A stretch of 64,000 bases of DNA. Source: Comamonas testosteroni. Lineage in GTDB: Bacteria; Pseudomonadota; Gammaproteobacteria; Burkholderiales; Burkholderiaceae_C. This document shows positions 43,386 to 52,655 of the stretch, piece after piece. The translations under genes were made by a program, and so were the position numbers. Location: the NCBI RefSeq assembly GCF_014076415.1, contig NZ_CP043568.1, positions 496,001-560,000 on the forward strand, read 5' to 3'. The notes below the pieces were generated by a model, which made no database searches, was not told where the DNA came from, and was given only the letters and a program-made list of their open reading frames with translations. How positions within the stretch are numbered: the stretch's first letter is position 1; every line of letters starts with the position of its first letter.

Positions 43386-44567
43386 ATGTCCGAATCCCAA
43401 GACAAAAACCTGCCCGCCACCGAACGCAAGCTGCAGAAAACGCGTGAAGAAGGGCAAGGTGCGCGCTCGCGCGATCTGTCGCACCTGGCAATTCTGGGCA
43501 CGGGCGCTTTGTTGGTGCTGATGGGCACGCAGCCCATGATCAATCATCTGCGCGAGGCCATGGCCCGGCAACTGGTGTTCAATGCCGCGACAGCCAAGAC
43601 TCCGGCGCTGATGCTGGAGCGCTTTCAGTCCATGCTGATGCTGGGTCTTGGAATTTCCGTGATCTTTGCGCTGGTGACCACCACGGCCTCGGTGCTGTCC
43701 GGCGTGGCTGCAGGTGGCTGGATCTTCAGCTTCAAGCCCATTCAGCCGCGCTTTGGCAAGCTCAACCCCTTGTCTGGCCTCAAGAATCTGTTTTCCAAGC
43801 AGCAGCTGACAACGGTGGTCAAGATGGTGTTCCTGACCATCGTGCTGGGCTTCGTGGCCTGGAAGTACATGAGTGCCAATATTGCCGAGATCGCATCGGT
43901 TTCGGCCCAGCCATCGCCCATGGCGCTCGCCATGGTGGGTTCCTGGCTGACCACGGGCGTTACCCTGCTGTTGATCGTGGTGCTGCTGTTGGCCCTGATC
44001 GACGTGCCACTGCAGGCTTTTCTCTTCAAGTCGCGCCTCAAGATGAGTCATGAGGAAGTCAAGCAGGAGCACAAGGAGTCCGAAGGCAACCCGCAGCTCA
44101 AGGGCAAGATTCGCCAGAAGCAGCGCGAGATTGCCGACCGGGCCAGCGTCTCGGCCGTGCCGAAAGCCGACTTTGTGGTCACCAACCCTACCCACTATGC
44201 CGTGGCGCTGCGCTATGACGACGCCACGATGGCCGCGCCCCAGGTGATCGCCAAGGGCACGGATCTGGTGGCGCTCAAGATTCGCGAAATTGCGGGCGCG
44301 CATCAGATTCCGGTGCTGGAGTCTCCCATGCTGGCGCGCGCTCTCTATGCCCATGCCGATCTGGATCAGGCCATCCCCGCTGCGCTCTACACGGCCGTGG
44401 CCCAGGTGCTGGCCTATGTCTATCGTCTCAAGGCTGCACTGAGCGGCCAGGGTCCCATGCCCGATGCCCTGGGCGAGCCCCCCGTGCCCGTGGAGCTGGA
44501 TCCGCACCGCGGCCGCACCCCGCCTGCGGCGGTCGATGCTGCTGCGCAGCAAGAAGGTAATCTGTGA
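43386..44567 (+). CDS. flhB: Flagellar export switch protein FlhB
   Basis: Inner-membrane component of the type III export gate that switches substrate class by self-cleavage. The start at 43386 (MSESQDKNLPATERKL) matches the family start. Four membrane helices follow in residues about 30-215. The cytoplasmic domain has the autocleavage NPTH in TNPTHYAVALRY at about residue 268. The C-terminal tail is Pro-rich. The stop overlaps the flhA start (TGATG). Confidence 0.95.
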   Translation: MSESQDKNLPATERKLQKTREEGQGARSRDLSHLAILGTGALLVLMGTQPMINHLREAMARQLVFNAATAKTPALMLERFQSMLMLGLGISVIFALVTTTASVLSGVAAGGWIFSFKPIQPRFGKLNPLSGLKNLFSKQQLTTVVKMVFLTIVLGFVAWKYMSANIAEIASVSAQPSPMALAMVGSWLTTGVTLLLIVVLLLALIDVPLQAFLFKSRLKMSHEEVKQEHKESEGNPQLKGKIRQKQREIADRASVSAVPKADFVVTNPTHYAVALRYDDATMAAPQVIAKGTDLVALKIREIAGAHQIPVLESPMLARALYAHADLDQAIPAALYTAVAQVLAYVYRLKAALSGQGPMPDALGEPPVPVELDPHRGRTPPAAVDAAAQQEGNL

Positions 44568-46669
44568 TGTCGTCGAATCGTCTGCAACTGTTCCAGAAGT
44601 GGTCTGGCTCCAATGCCGGTGCCCTGCAAGGGATGACTGCTCCCATTCTGGTGGTGGCCATTCTGGGCCTGATGGTGTTGCCCGTTCCGCCCTGGCTGCT
44701 GGACACCTTCTTCACCCTCAATATTGCCGTGGCGCTGATGGTGATGATGGTGGCGGCCTATATGATCAAGCCGCTGGATTTTGCGGCCTTTCCCTCGGTG
44801 CTGCTGCTGACCACGCTGATGCGTCTGTCGCTCAACGTGGCGTCGACGCGCGTGGTGCTGATGGAGGGCCACACCGGCCCCGGCGCTGCGGGCGCGGTGA
44901 TCGAGGCTTTCGGTCACTTCCTGATCGGTGGCAACTTTGCCGTGGGTCTGATCGTGTTCAGCATTCTGGTGGTCATCAACTTCGTGGTGATTACCAAGGG
45001 TGCTGAACGCATTGCCGAAGTCTCGGCCCGCTTCACGCTGGACGCGATGCCCGGCAAGCAGATGGCCGTGGACGCGGATCTGAATGCCGGTCTGATCGAC
45101 GAGAAGGAAGCCAAGCGCCGTCGTGCCGAAGTGGGCGAAGAGGCCAATTTCTTCGGTTCCATGGACGGTGCCAGCAAGTTTGTGCGCGGCGACGCGATTG
45201 CCGGCATCCTGATTCTGGTGATCAACGTCATCGGCGGCCTGATCATCGGCATGGCCCAGCACGGCTTGTCCGCGGGTCAGGCGGCTGACAGCTATATCCT
45301 GCTGGCCGTGGGCGATGCGCTGGTGGCGCAGATTCCGGGTCTGTTGATCTCGGTGGCATCGGCCATGGTGATCTCGCGCGTGGGCAAGGAATCCGACATG
45401 GGCCGCCAGATCGTGCAGCAGCTGTTCATGTCGCCCAAGGTGCTGGGCATCACTGCCGGCGTGATGATCCTGCTGGGCCTGATTCCCGGCATGCCGCATC
45501 TGGTGTTCATCAGCATGGGGGCCTTGCTGGGCTGGGGAGCCTGGATGCTGGACAAACGGGAGAAAGCCCGCGTCGCAGAAGAAAACAGCGCCGCGGCGCC
45601 CCAGCAGCAGGCTGTGCAGGGTGACGGCGAAGCGAGCTGGGACGATCTGCAACCCGTGGATCTGCTGGGCCTGGAGCTGGGCTACCGCCTGATTGCCTTG
45701 GTGGACAAGAGCCGCCAGGGCGACCTGCTGACGCGTATCAAGGGCGTGCGCCGCAAGTTTGCGCAGGAGGTGGGCTTTCTGCCGCCGGCCGTGCATGTGC
45801 GCGACAACCTGGAACTCAAGCCCAGCGCCTATCGCATGACGCTGCGCGGCGTCATGGTGGGCGAGGGCGAAGCCTTCCCCGGCATGTTCCTGGCCATCAA
45901 CCCCGGCGGCATCACTACGCCGCTGATCGGCACGGCCACGACCGATCCGGCCTTCGGCCTGCCCGCGCACTGGATCGACGAGCGGCAAAAGGAAGCGGCA
46001 CAAATGGCCGGTTTTACCGTCGTTGATTCGGAAACCGTGATGGCGACGCATTTGTCACACTTGATGCAAGTGCACGCGGCCAAGCTGTTGTCTCGTACCG
46101 AGACGCAGCAGCTCGTTGACCATGTGGCCAAGCTGGCCCCCAAACTCATCGAAGAAGTCATCCCGAAAATGGTGCCCATCACAACGTTCCAGAAAGTGCT
46201 CCAGCTGCTGCTGGAGGACTCTGTGCACATTCGTGATATCCGCACCATCATCGAGACGCTGGCTGAAAACGCCACGCAGACGACCGACCCGGTGGAGCTG
46301 GCGCGTCGCGTGCGCATTGCACTGTCGCCTGCCATCGTGCAGCAGATCTACGGTCCGACCCGCGAGCTCAATGTGATTGCCATCGAGCCCGGCCTGGAGC
46401 GTCTGCTGGTGCAGGCACTGTCGAACCCCAATGCGCCATCGCTGGACCCCGGCGTGGCTGAAATCCTCACACAAAAAGCGGTCGATGTGGCCAACCAACA
46501 GGAAGAGCTGGGCCTGCCCGCCTGTCTGCTGGTGCCGGACGCGATCCGCAACTCTCTTGCCAAGCTGCTGCGCCGTGTGGCGCCGCGTCTGCAGGTGCTC
46601 GCGCACAGCGAGATTCCCGAGACGCACACCATCCGCATCGGCCCGATTCTTAAAGGTGCAACCGCATGA
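44567..46669 (+). CDS. flhA: Flagellar export gate protein FlhA
   Basis: Major membrane component of the export apparatus. The 700-residue protein has about eight N-terminal membrane helices (for example ILVVAILGLMVLPVPPWLLD). The cytoplasmic loop contains the conserved AERIAEVSARFTLDAMPGKQ and GASKFVRGDAIAGI. The C-terminal domain from about 340 binds chaperone-substrate complexes. An in-frame GTG immediately before the ATG at 44567 is less likely. It is translationally coupled to flhB and flhF. Confidence 0.95.
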   Translation: MSSNRLQLFQKWSGSNAGALQGMTAPILVVAILGLMVLPVPPWLLDTFFTLNIAVALMVMMVAAYMIKPLDFAAFPSVLLLTTLMRLSLNVASTRVVLMEGHTGPGAAGAVIEAFGHFLIGGNFAVGLIVFSILVVINFVVITKGAERIAEVSARFTLDAMPGKQMAVDADLNAGLIDEKEAKRRRAEVGEEANFFGSMDGASKFVRGDAIAGILILVINVIGGLIIGMAQHGLSAGQAADSYILLAVGDALVAQIPGLLISVASAMVISRVGKESDMGRQIVQQLFMSPKVLGITAGVMILLGLIPGMPHLVFISMGALLGWGAWMLDKREKARVAEENSAAAPQQQAVQGDGEASWDDLQPVDLLGLELGYRLIALVDKSRQGDLLTRIKGVRRKFAQEVGFLPPAVHVRDNLELKPSAYRMTLRGVMVGEGEAFPGMFLAINPGGITTPLIGTATTDPAFGLPAHWIDERQKEAAQMAGFTVVDSETVMATHLSHLMQVHAAKLLSRTETQQLVDHVAKLAPKLIEEVIPKMVPITTFQKVLQLLLEDSVHIRDIRTIIETLAENATQTTDPVELARRVRIALSPAIVQQIYGPTRELNVIAIEPGLERLLVQALSNPNAPSLDPGVAEILTQKAVDVANQQEELGLPACLLVPDAIRNSLAKLLRRVAPRLQVLAHSEIPETHTIRIGPILKGATA

Positions 46670-48279
46670 ATATCAAACGCTTTTACGCCCCGACCGCCCG
46701 CGAGGCCCTGGCCAAGGCGCGCATGGTTTTTGGCGACGGCACCCTGATTCTGTCCAATCGTCAGACTCCGGACGGAGTCGAGGTCATGGCCACTGCCGAA
46801 GAGACCCTGCAGGACATGGATGCCGGCATGCAGACCAGCTCGCCCCTGCAGAAGGCACTGGAGCGCCGCGCGAGCGACGAAGGCATGAGTCTGCGCAAGG
46901 AGCACTCGCCTCTGGCCACCGCTGCTGCCAGGCGCAGCCCGGGCGGTGAAGCCATGAGTACGCTGGAGCATGTGCAGGCACGCCAGACAGCCAGGCAGGA
47001 GCAGGCCCGCGAGATGCAGGTTCAGGCCAAGCCGGTCAAGGCCATCAATGAACTGGCCCAGCATTCCGTGCAGGACGATGTGGAGCAACTGTCCATGAGC
47101 ACGCTGACTTTCCAGGACTATGTGCGCGAACGCATGCTGCGCCGTCGCCATGAGTCGTCGCTGGACAGCAACGAAGCCCTGCCCACTTTTGCCCAGCGAG
47201 TGCAGGAGCGCAACAACGAGCGCCCCGCCATGGCTGCCAAGTCTCAGGCGGCCAGTGCTGCGGTGGTCCGTCACAATCCTCTGCGCCCCGAGAAGATTCA
47301 GCTCAAGGAAAGCGCCAGGCCCGCCAGCGTGGCTGCGCCCCAGAACTTCATGCAGGAGATGCAGTCCATGAAGGATCTGATCGAGGAGCGCTTCAACACG
47401 CTGACCTGGCTGGGCCAGACGCGTCAGAACCCGATCCAGTCCAGCCTGATGCACAAGCTCATCCGTGCCGGATACTCGCCCGCACTTGCGCGTGCGCTGA
47501 TCGAGAAGCTCCCCGAGACGCTCTCCGCCGGCGACGCCGTGCGCTGGCTGATGCAGGTGCTGGAGCGCAATCTGCGCACCGATGCCGCCCAGCCCGCCAT
47601 CTACGAGCAGGGCGGGGTGTTTGCACTGGTCGGTGCGACCGGCGTGGGCAAGACCACGACCACGGCCAAGCTGGCGGCGTTGTGTGCGGCCAAGCATGGC
47701 CCCGCGTCGGTGGGCCTGATCACGCTGGATACCTACCGTATCGGCGGTCATGATCAGCTGCGCACCTATGCCCGCATGCTGGGCATGGTGGCCCATCAGG
47801 CCCATGACAAGGCCGCGCTGCAGGACCTGCTGGGCCTGCTGCAAAGCAAGAAGATGGTGCTGATCGACACGACCGGCGTGGCCCCGCGCGATCCGCGCAA
47901 GGACGAGATCATGGATGTGCTGGCCATTGAGGGCGTTCAGCAGTTGCTGGCCGTCAATGCGGCCGCACAGGGCGATGCGCAGGACGATGTCATGCAGGCC
48001 TTCAAGGCACGCGGATCGCAACACGCCATCCTCACCAAGGTCGATGAAGCCGTGAAGGTCGGTCCCTCGGTGGATACGCTGATTCGCCATCAGATCCAGC
48101 TGCGCGGCGTGACCAATGGCCAGCGCGTGCCCGAAGACTTCGAGCGCGCCAACGCGCAGTTGCTGGTCTCGGCCTCCATGCGCTCGGCTGCCAAGTCGGC
48201 CTTTGATCCTCAGTCTCTGGATCTGGACTTCTTCTTCACCCCTTCGTCCGTGAGCGGCGCAGAGGCTGCCCATGCTTGA
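46666..48279 (+). CDS. flhF: SRP-type GTPase FlhF, flagellar placement factor
   Basis: Directs flagella to the pole and initiates MS-ring assembly. The 537-residue protein has a long, mostly helical charged N-terminal basic region (residues 1-220) and the NG GTPase domain: G1 GATGVGKTTTTAKLAAL near 322, the DTYRIGG motif near 354, and LIDTTGVAPRD near 400. All GTPase motifs look intact. Overlaps with flhA (ATGA) and with the next gene (8 bases) show a tight operon. Confidence 0.93.
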   Translation: MNIKRFYAPTAREALAKARMVFGDGTLILSNRQTPDGVEVMATAEETLQDMDAGMQTSSPLQKALERRASDEGMSLRKEHSPLATAAARRSPGGEAMSTLEHVQARQTARQEQAREMQVQAKPVKAINELAQHSVQDDVEQLSMSTLTFQDYVRERMLRRRHESSLDSNEALPTFAQRVQERNNERPAMAAKSQAASAAVVRHNPLRPEKIQLKESARPASVAAPQNFMQEMQSMKDLIEERFNTLTWLGQTRQNPIQSSLMHKLIRAGYSPALARALIEKLPETLSAGDAVRWLMQVLERNLRTDAAQPAIYEQGGVFALVGATGVGKTTTTAKLAALCAAKHGPASVGLITLDTYRIGGHDQLRTYARMLGMVAHQAHDKAALQDLLGLLQSKKMVLIDTTGVAPRDPRKDEIMDVLAIEGVQQLLAVNAAAQGDAQDDVMQAFKARGSQHAILTKVDEAVKVGPSVDTLIRHQIQLRGVTNGQRVPEDFERANAQLLVSASMRSAAKSAFDPQSLDLDFFFTPSSVSGAEAAHA

Positions 48280-49129
48280 GCGTCGCTCGCCCCTGCATCA
48301 GGGCATGGCCCTGCATGTGAGTGATGCCAGCACCGCCGGCTTGCGTGTGCTGGCAGTGCTGCACAGCGCATCGGGTGCGGCTGCCGAACAGGCTGTGCTC
48401 TGGCCGCTGTGCGCCCAGCTGCAGCGCCTGGGTCAGAAGGTACTGGTGCTTGATGGCAGCCAGGCCGAATCCTTTCACACGCCAGGTCTTGCTCAGCTAC
48501 TGGCTCAGCATGCCTGGCAGGCCCAGGCGGGACTGCGCGCAAGCGTCGGCGATGCCCAGTCGGTGGCCAGCCTGCCAGCGCGGCTGGGCCTCAAGCAGCT
48601 CAAGGCCTCGGCCGACGAGATGGGGCTGGACATGCTGACGGCCCTGCAAGCCTATGTGCGCGGCTATACCACCGTGCTCATCTATGCGAGCAGTGAAACC
48701 TTGACGCCGCTGCTGCAAGGGCAGGGCCTGCAGCCGCTGCTGGTCGTGCCACCCGATTCCGAACACCTCATCGAAAGCTACCGTCAGCTCAAGCATCTGG
48801 CCGTGTTTGCAGGCGTGGAGTGCACGATTGCCGCCCTGGAAGCGCCGCTCGCGGCTGACGGTCCGCAGAAATACGACTGGAGCCGCAAGCAGAGCAGCTC
48901 GCAGACAGCCAAGCAAAATGCTCAGACACGCTTGCAGCGACTGAATGCACTGCTACAGTGTTCGCAGCGTCACCTGGGCGATGCCCCGGTGCTCATGCGC
49001 CTGCGCTGGCGCCAGGCCAGTGATCTGCATCAGCTCACGCTGCACATGCTCAAGACGGCCTGCATCCTGCCCATGCATGCCCAGCCCACGGCGGCTGTCG
49101 CGCCTGAATCTCTTGTCTGGAGCCATTGA
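48272..49129 (+). CDS. Degenerate FlhG-like (MinD-family) protein without a P-loop
   Basis: It occupies the flhG place between flhF and fliA. FlhG is normally an ATPase that limits flagellar number by acting on FlhF. The 285-residue product keeps the overall shape: a strand (GLRVLAVLHSA near residue 24), a long helix, LGQKVLVLDGS like the second MinD strand, and YVRGYTTVLIYAS. However, where MinD/FlhG have KGGVGKT this sequence reads SASGAAAEQ, and the DAD metal motif is replaced by DGS. ATP binding in the usual way is therefore unlikely. Identity as an FlhG relative is inferred from position and shape, not a motif match. Confidence 0.65.
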   Translation: MLERRSPLHQGMALHVSDASTAGLRVLAVLHSASGAAAEQAVLWPLCAQLQRLGQKVLVLDGSQAESFHTPGLAQLLAQHAWQAQAGLRASVGDAQSVASLPARLGLKQLKASADEMGLDMLTALQAYVRGYTTVLIYASSETLTPLLQGQGLQPLLVVPPDSEHLIESYRQLKHLAVFAGVECTIAALEAPLAADGPQKYDWSRKQSSSQTAKQNAQTRLQRLNALLQCSQRHLGDAPVLMRLRWRQASDLHQLTLHMLKTACILPMHAQPTAAVAPESLVWSH

Positions 49130-49134
49130 CTGCC

Positions 49135-49854
49135 ATGTACACCGCCAAAGGCCAACTCGACCGCGACGCGCTGATTCGTCAGCATGTGCCGCTTGTGCGT
49201 CGGATTGCCTTGCACATGATCGCCAAACTGCCACCGAACGTCGAGCTGGATGATTTGATCCAGGTCGGCATGATCGGTCTGGCTGAAGCGCTGTCGCGCT
49301 TCGAGAGCGAGCAAGGCGTGCAATTCGACACTTTCGCCAGCCAGCGCATCCGTGGCGCCATGCTGGACGAACTGCGCGAAGGCGACTGGATGAGCCGCAG
49401 TTCGCGCAAAAGCCAGAAGGAAATCGAGCAGGCGCTCAACCGTCTGGAACAGCGCCTGGGCCGGCCCCCGCTGGAGTCGGAAATCGCGGCCGAGCTGGGC
49501 ATGGCCCTGGACGACTACCAGTCCCTGCTGGGCAAGGTGCGCGGCACGCAGCTGGTCTATCTCGAGGACATAGGCGGCGGTGACGGCGACGATGGCGACG
49601 ACTACCTGGAGCGGCATGTGGCCGACTCGGGCGCCGACCCCTTTGCCCTGCTGCGCGACCAGCGCATGCGCTCCGCACTGGTAGAGGCCATCAAGGCCCT
49701 GCCGGAGCGTGAGCAATATGTGATGGGCATGTACTACGAGCACGACATGAACCTCAAGGAAATTGCCGCCGTGCTTGGCGTGACCGAATCGCGGGTCTGC
49801 CAGCTGCACAGCCAGGCCATCGCCCGCCTGCGCACCAAGATGCGCTCGCATTGA
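49135..49854 (+). CDS. fliA: Flagellar sigma factor 28 (FliA)
   Basis: Directs RNA polymerase to late flagellar genes, including flagellin. The 239-residue protein has region 2 (LIRQHVPLVRRIALHMIAKL, VELDDLIQVGMIGLAEALSRF, FASQRIRGAMLDELR), region 3 and region 4 with the helix-turn-helix MNLKEIAAVLGVTESRVCQL. The start at 49135 is preferred to an in-frame TTG at 49126. It is inhibited by FlgM, encoded in the same window. A nested hairpin terminator follows. Confidence 0.95.
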   Translation: MYTAKGQLDRDALIRQHVPLVRRIALHMIAKLPPNVELDDLIQVGMIGLAEALSRFESEQGVQFDTFASQRIRGAMLDELREGDWMSRSSRKSQKEIEQALNRLEQRLGRPPLESEIAAELGMALDDYQSLLGKVRGTQLVYLEDIGGGDGDDGDDYLERHVADSGADPFALLRDQRMRSALVEAIKALPEREQYVMGMYYEHDMNLKEIAAVLGVTESRVCQLHSQAIARLRTKMRSH

Positions 49855-49896
49855 TCCCCTGAAACGGCTTGCCAGGCGCGGGCCGTTCACCACAAC

Positions 49897-49948
49897 AGAA
49901 GCCGCCGCGCAGGCAGAGTCCATCTGCCCACGCGGCGGCTTTGCTTCT
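49897..49948. terminator. Strong nested-hairpin terminator after fliA
   Basis: AGAAGCCGCCGCG pairs with CGCGGCGGCTTTGCTTCT around an inner GGCAG/CTGCC stem. A short T-containing tract follows. The structure is nearly symmetric, so it could act on either strand. Confidence 0.75.
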
Positions 49949-50055
49949 GTGACGCAGCCTGGCTGCGCTCTGGTGCTTCGCTATCGATGGCTTGTAGCGT
50001 TCTATGGCATTGGGTTCATGGATGTTTTGATCGATCATCCGTCGTCGCTGCAAGC

Positions 50056-50089
50056 AAAAAGCCCTGTTGCATCGCTGCAGCAGGGCTTT
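50056..50089 (-). terminator. Rho-independent terminator after fliT
   Basis: Minus-strand hairpin AAAGCCCTG...CAGGGCTTTTT (arms at 50081-50089 and 50056-50066), about 20 bases after the fliT stop. Confidence 0.8.
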
Positions 50090-50108
50090 GGCTTGAGTGG
50101 CTTTGCAA

Positions 50109-50408
50109 TCAGTGCATCACATGCGGCTGACCGTCGAACATATGCTCGAAACTCGCCAGCCAGGGCTCGGCCAGCACGCGAATCTGGGCATCGTTGCGCA
50201 AGATACGCTGCATGATGCGCGCCTTTTCCTTGCGCAGTTCGGGCGCCAGCTTTTCATCGCGAGAGCGAAAGCGCAGCTGCTCGATCAGCACGGCACAAGT
50301 GCCCTCATAGCGCGCAACACCATCCCAGTCCTTGGCCTGGGCGGCCTGCAGCATCTTGGCACTGCTTTCCTCTATGGCCCGGTAGAAGTCGATCAATGTG
50401 TGCTCCAT
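50109..50408 (-). CDS. fliT: Flagellar export chaperone FliT
   Basis: Small cytoplasmic chaperone for the filament cap FliD. The 99-residue protein is helical (DFYRAIEESSAKMLQAAQAK, RKEKARIMQRILRNDAQIR) and ends with a short His-containing tail. Its place right after fliS and fliD supports the call more than any sequence motif. It ends close to a good terminator. Confidence 0.82.
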   Translation of the reverse strand: MEHTLIDFYRAIEESSAKMLQAAQAKDWDGVARYEGTCAVLIEQLRFRSRDEKLAPELRKEKARIMQRILRNDAQIRVLAEPWLASFEHMFDGQPHVMH

Positions 50409-50420
50409 ATATGCATTGTT

Positions 50421-50837
50421 TTATTGCCCAGCTGCAGCAGCAGGAACGGAACCGATTTCTTGCCAGCCTTGGGCGACAGGTTCCACCAGCGAGACCACCT
50501 CTTCCACGGCCTGCACGTCATTGCGCAAATTGGCGTGAGTCAGGCGCTGAATGCAATAGTCGTACAAGGCGCCCAGGTTGGCGGCAAGCTCTCCGCCCTG
50601 TTCGCGATTGAGGCTGCCCTTGAGGCCTTCTTCCAGAATGCGCACCGCACGGCCCAGCTGAGTGCCCTTGACCTCTACTTCGCCGCGTTCAATTGCGCCG
50701 CGTGCGGCATTCAGGTTCTGCAACAGCCCCTCAAACAGCATCTGAATCAGGCGATGTGGCGATGCGCTTTCCACGCCAGACTGAGCACCTACCTGGCGAT
50801 AGGCGCTCGCAGCGCGGGAAAAAGAGGGGGTATACAT
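50421..50837 (-). CDS. fliS: Flagellin export chaperone FliS
   Basis: Binds the flagellin C-terminus in the cytoplasm and prevents early polymerisation. The 138-residue product starts at 50837 with the family opening MYTPSFSRAASAYRQVG. It has the conserved SPHRLIQMLFEGLLQNLNAA helix and a four-helix profile. It is 12 bases upstream of fliT and about 110 bases downstream of fliD. Confidence 0.93.
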   Translation of the reverse strand: MYTPSFSRAASAYRQVGAQSGVESASPHRLIQMLFEGLLQNLNAARGAIERGEVEVKGTQLGRAVRILEEGLKGSLNREQGGELAANLGALYDYCIQRLTHANLRNDVQAVEEVVSLVEPVAQGWQEIGSVPAAAAGQ

Positions 50838-50947
50838 GGCAGGCTTCCTTGTCAACGACTTGCCTTGGATATCGGCAGTCGCTTTCCAAAATCAAGTTTT
50901 TTTTGGCCCCGTGCAGAACTGAGCCGTTTTACGCAAAACGCGAATCC

Positions 50948-52351
50948 TCAGCTGCTCTTGTTCCAGGCAGCAATCTGGTTCTGCATATAGGTACTGAGCG
51001 CCGAAATGGAGGACATCTGCGAGTCCAAAGCCGAGTATTGACGCGTCAGCTTGGCCTCCAGCGTCGTTGCCCCTTCGGTTACCTTATCCTGGTCCTTCTG
51101 GTTGTTTTTCTTGCGCAGCTCCAGCGCATCCGTCTTACTGTTCAGCGTCCCATCATAGGCGAGCAACTCGTCTGTGAATTTCTTCATGCCCACGGCAATG
51201 CCGCCACCCGAGCCATCGCTGGAGGACTTGGCGGCGAAAAGCGATTTGAGGGCATCGGGCGAGTCCAGGGCCTTGTCCAGCTTTTCAGACTTGGTGATCT
51301 TCAGCGAGCCATCCTTGTATTCGATGCCTATATCCGCAAGACGCTTAAGATCGCCCGAAGCATTGCTGGCCGAGCCGCTAAGCAGGGAGCGCAGTCTGCT
51401 TTGCAGACTGATCGTGGCCGAATCGCCCTGGAACAGTCCAGACGGGTCGTTCTCGTCGGCCAAGGATGTCTGTTTGCCGCTCTCGTCCCGCATGCCCTTG
51501 GTGGTCTTGGTCAGCAAGTCATTCAAGGCATTGAAAGCGTCTACAAAGTCCTGAATGTTCTTCTTGGTGGCGGTCTTGTCGGCCGTTACGGAGACGCGCG
51601 CAGGCTTGTCCACATTGGTCGCCTGATCGACCGTCACCTGGTTGACCGTGATCTTCAAGCCCGGCAACACATTGTCGAAATTGTCCGTGCTGGAGGCTTG
51701 CGTCACGCCGTTGATCGTGATCAGAGCATCCTGTGCCCCTTGGTTGGTAGGGATAGAGAAGTTGCCCACTGCCGAGCCGCTATCCGCTACGCTGAATGCA
51801 GCATCTCCTCCTGTTGCCTTGGAGCGCAGCATCAATTGCTCGTTGCCCGCGCCATCGCGCATCACCAGGGCTTGCATGCCCGAGGCGTTCTCATTGATTT
51901 TCGCGGCCAGCGTGGTTAACGTGTCGCTGCTGGTGTACTTGACGTCCACCGCTACACCAGTCTTGGTGTTCTGGATGCTCAGTGTGCCTTCCGCCCCCAT
52001 CTTCTGATCCACAGTACGTGGAGCGCTCACCGATGTCTGCGATCGCGCGAGCTGGGTCACCGACACGTCATACGTCGCTGCGCTGGTAATGCCCGATACC
52101 GTCATCGACACTGCGGAGTTGCTGGAGTTGATGGTCATCGAATTCCAGCCGCTATCGCGCGTGAGCTTGGCATTCGCATCGGCCAGCGTGCTCGACAGCG
52201 ACTTGATCTGAGCATAGGTCGAAATCTGGGTCTGGATGGTCTGCTGCTTGACCTGCAGTCCTGCCAAAGGCTGCTTCTGCAACGACACCATCTTGCTGAT
52301 GATGTCCGAAACATTCAGACCGCTGCCAATACCCACAGAGGAAATTGCCAT
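50948..52351 (-). CDS. fliD: Flagellar filament cap protein FliD
   Basis: Caps the filament and inserts flagellin subunits at the tip. The 467-residue protein shows the N-terminal GIGSGLNVSDIISKMVSLQK block, a Thr/Ser-rich central region and the C-terminal coiled-coil TLEAKLTRQYSALDSQMSSI. Length and pattern are normal. The ribosome site AAGGAG is 6-7 bases before the ATG. Confidence 0.94.
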   Translation of the reverse strand: MAISSVGIGSGLNVSDIISKMVSLQKQPLAGLQVKQQTIQTQISTYAQIKSLSSTLADANAKLTRDSGWNSMTINSSNSAVSMTVSGITSAATYDVSVTQLARSQTSVSAPRTVDQKMGAEGTLSIQNTKTGVAVDVKYTSSDTLTTLAAKINENASGMQALVMRDGAGNEQLMLRSKATGGDAAFSVADSGSAVGNFSIPTNQGAQDALITINGVTQASSTDNFDNVLPGLKITVNQVTVDQATNVDKPARVSVTADKTATKKNIQDFVDAFNALNDLLTKTTKGMRDESGKQTSLADENDPSGLFQGDSATISLQSRLRSLLSGSASNASGDLKRLADIGIEYKDGSLKITKSEKLDKALDSPDALKSLFAAKSSSDGSGGGIAVGMKKFTDELLAYDGTLNSKTDALELRKKNNQKDQDKVTEGATTLEAKLTRQYSALDSQMSSISALSTYMQNQIAAWNKSS

Positions 52352-52655
52352 TTTCTACTCCTTGTGGCCGTGGACTCCCGCAGTCCATGCCTATCACTGC
52401 CGCCCATTCTGGGGCAAGAAGAAAAAATCAAAAGCATGAAAAGCAGCATGAGGCCTTGTCTATCGCGGCTTTGGACCCTGGACTCACAGCTTTTCCTGCC
52501 TCTTTCTCGGCTTTTTCGAGGAGAACTTGAGTGCTTTTCGCAGGCCAATGCAAAAAAGGCGGTCCTGCATGCGCAAGACCGCCATCAAAAAGCAAACTTT
52601 CACTAAAGCTTGCCTGCGATGCCTTTCATCAAGACGACGCAGGCAACTACCGTCA
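52352..52655. other. Intergenic region between fliD and the first flagellin gene
   Basis: About 300 bases that contain the flagellin terminator (52551-52583) and presumably the fliD promoter. I found no convincing sigma-28 element. An A-rich tract near 52420-52450 is the only other notable composition. Confidence 0.5.
52551..52583 (-). terminator. Rho-independent terminator after the first flagellin gene
   Basis: Minus-strand hairpin GGCGGTC-TTGCGCATGCAG-GACCGCC followed by TTTTTTG, about 75 bases beyond the flagellin stop. Confidence 0.85.

Noticed and set aside
44420..46051. 543-codon minus-strand frame over flhA
   Set aside because: His/Gln-rich shadow of flhA on the opposite strand.
46348..48273. 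641-codon minus-strand frame over flhF
   Set aside because: Despite its length it lies opposite intact flhF with all GTPase motifs. It has no recognisable domain and no start signal.
48272..49129. Functional flhG (MinD-like ATPase)
   Set aside because: No P-loop or deviant Walker A is present, so the standard symbol and ATPase function were not assigned.
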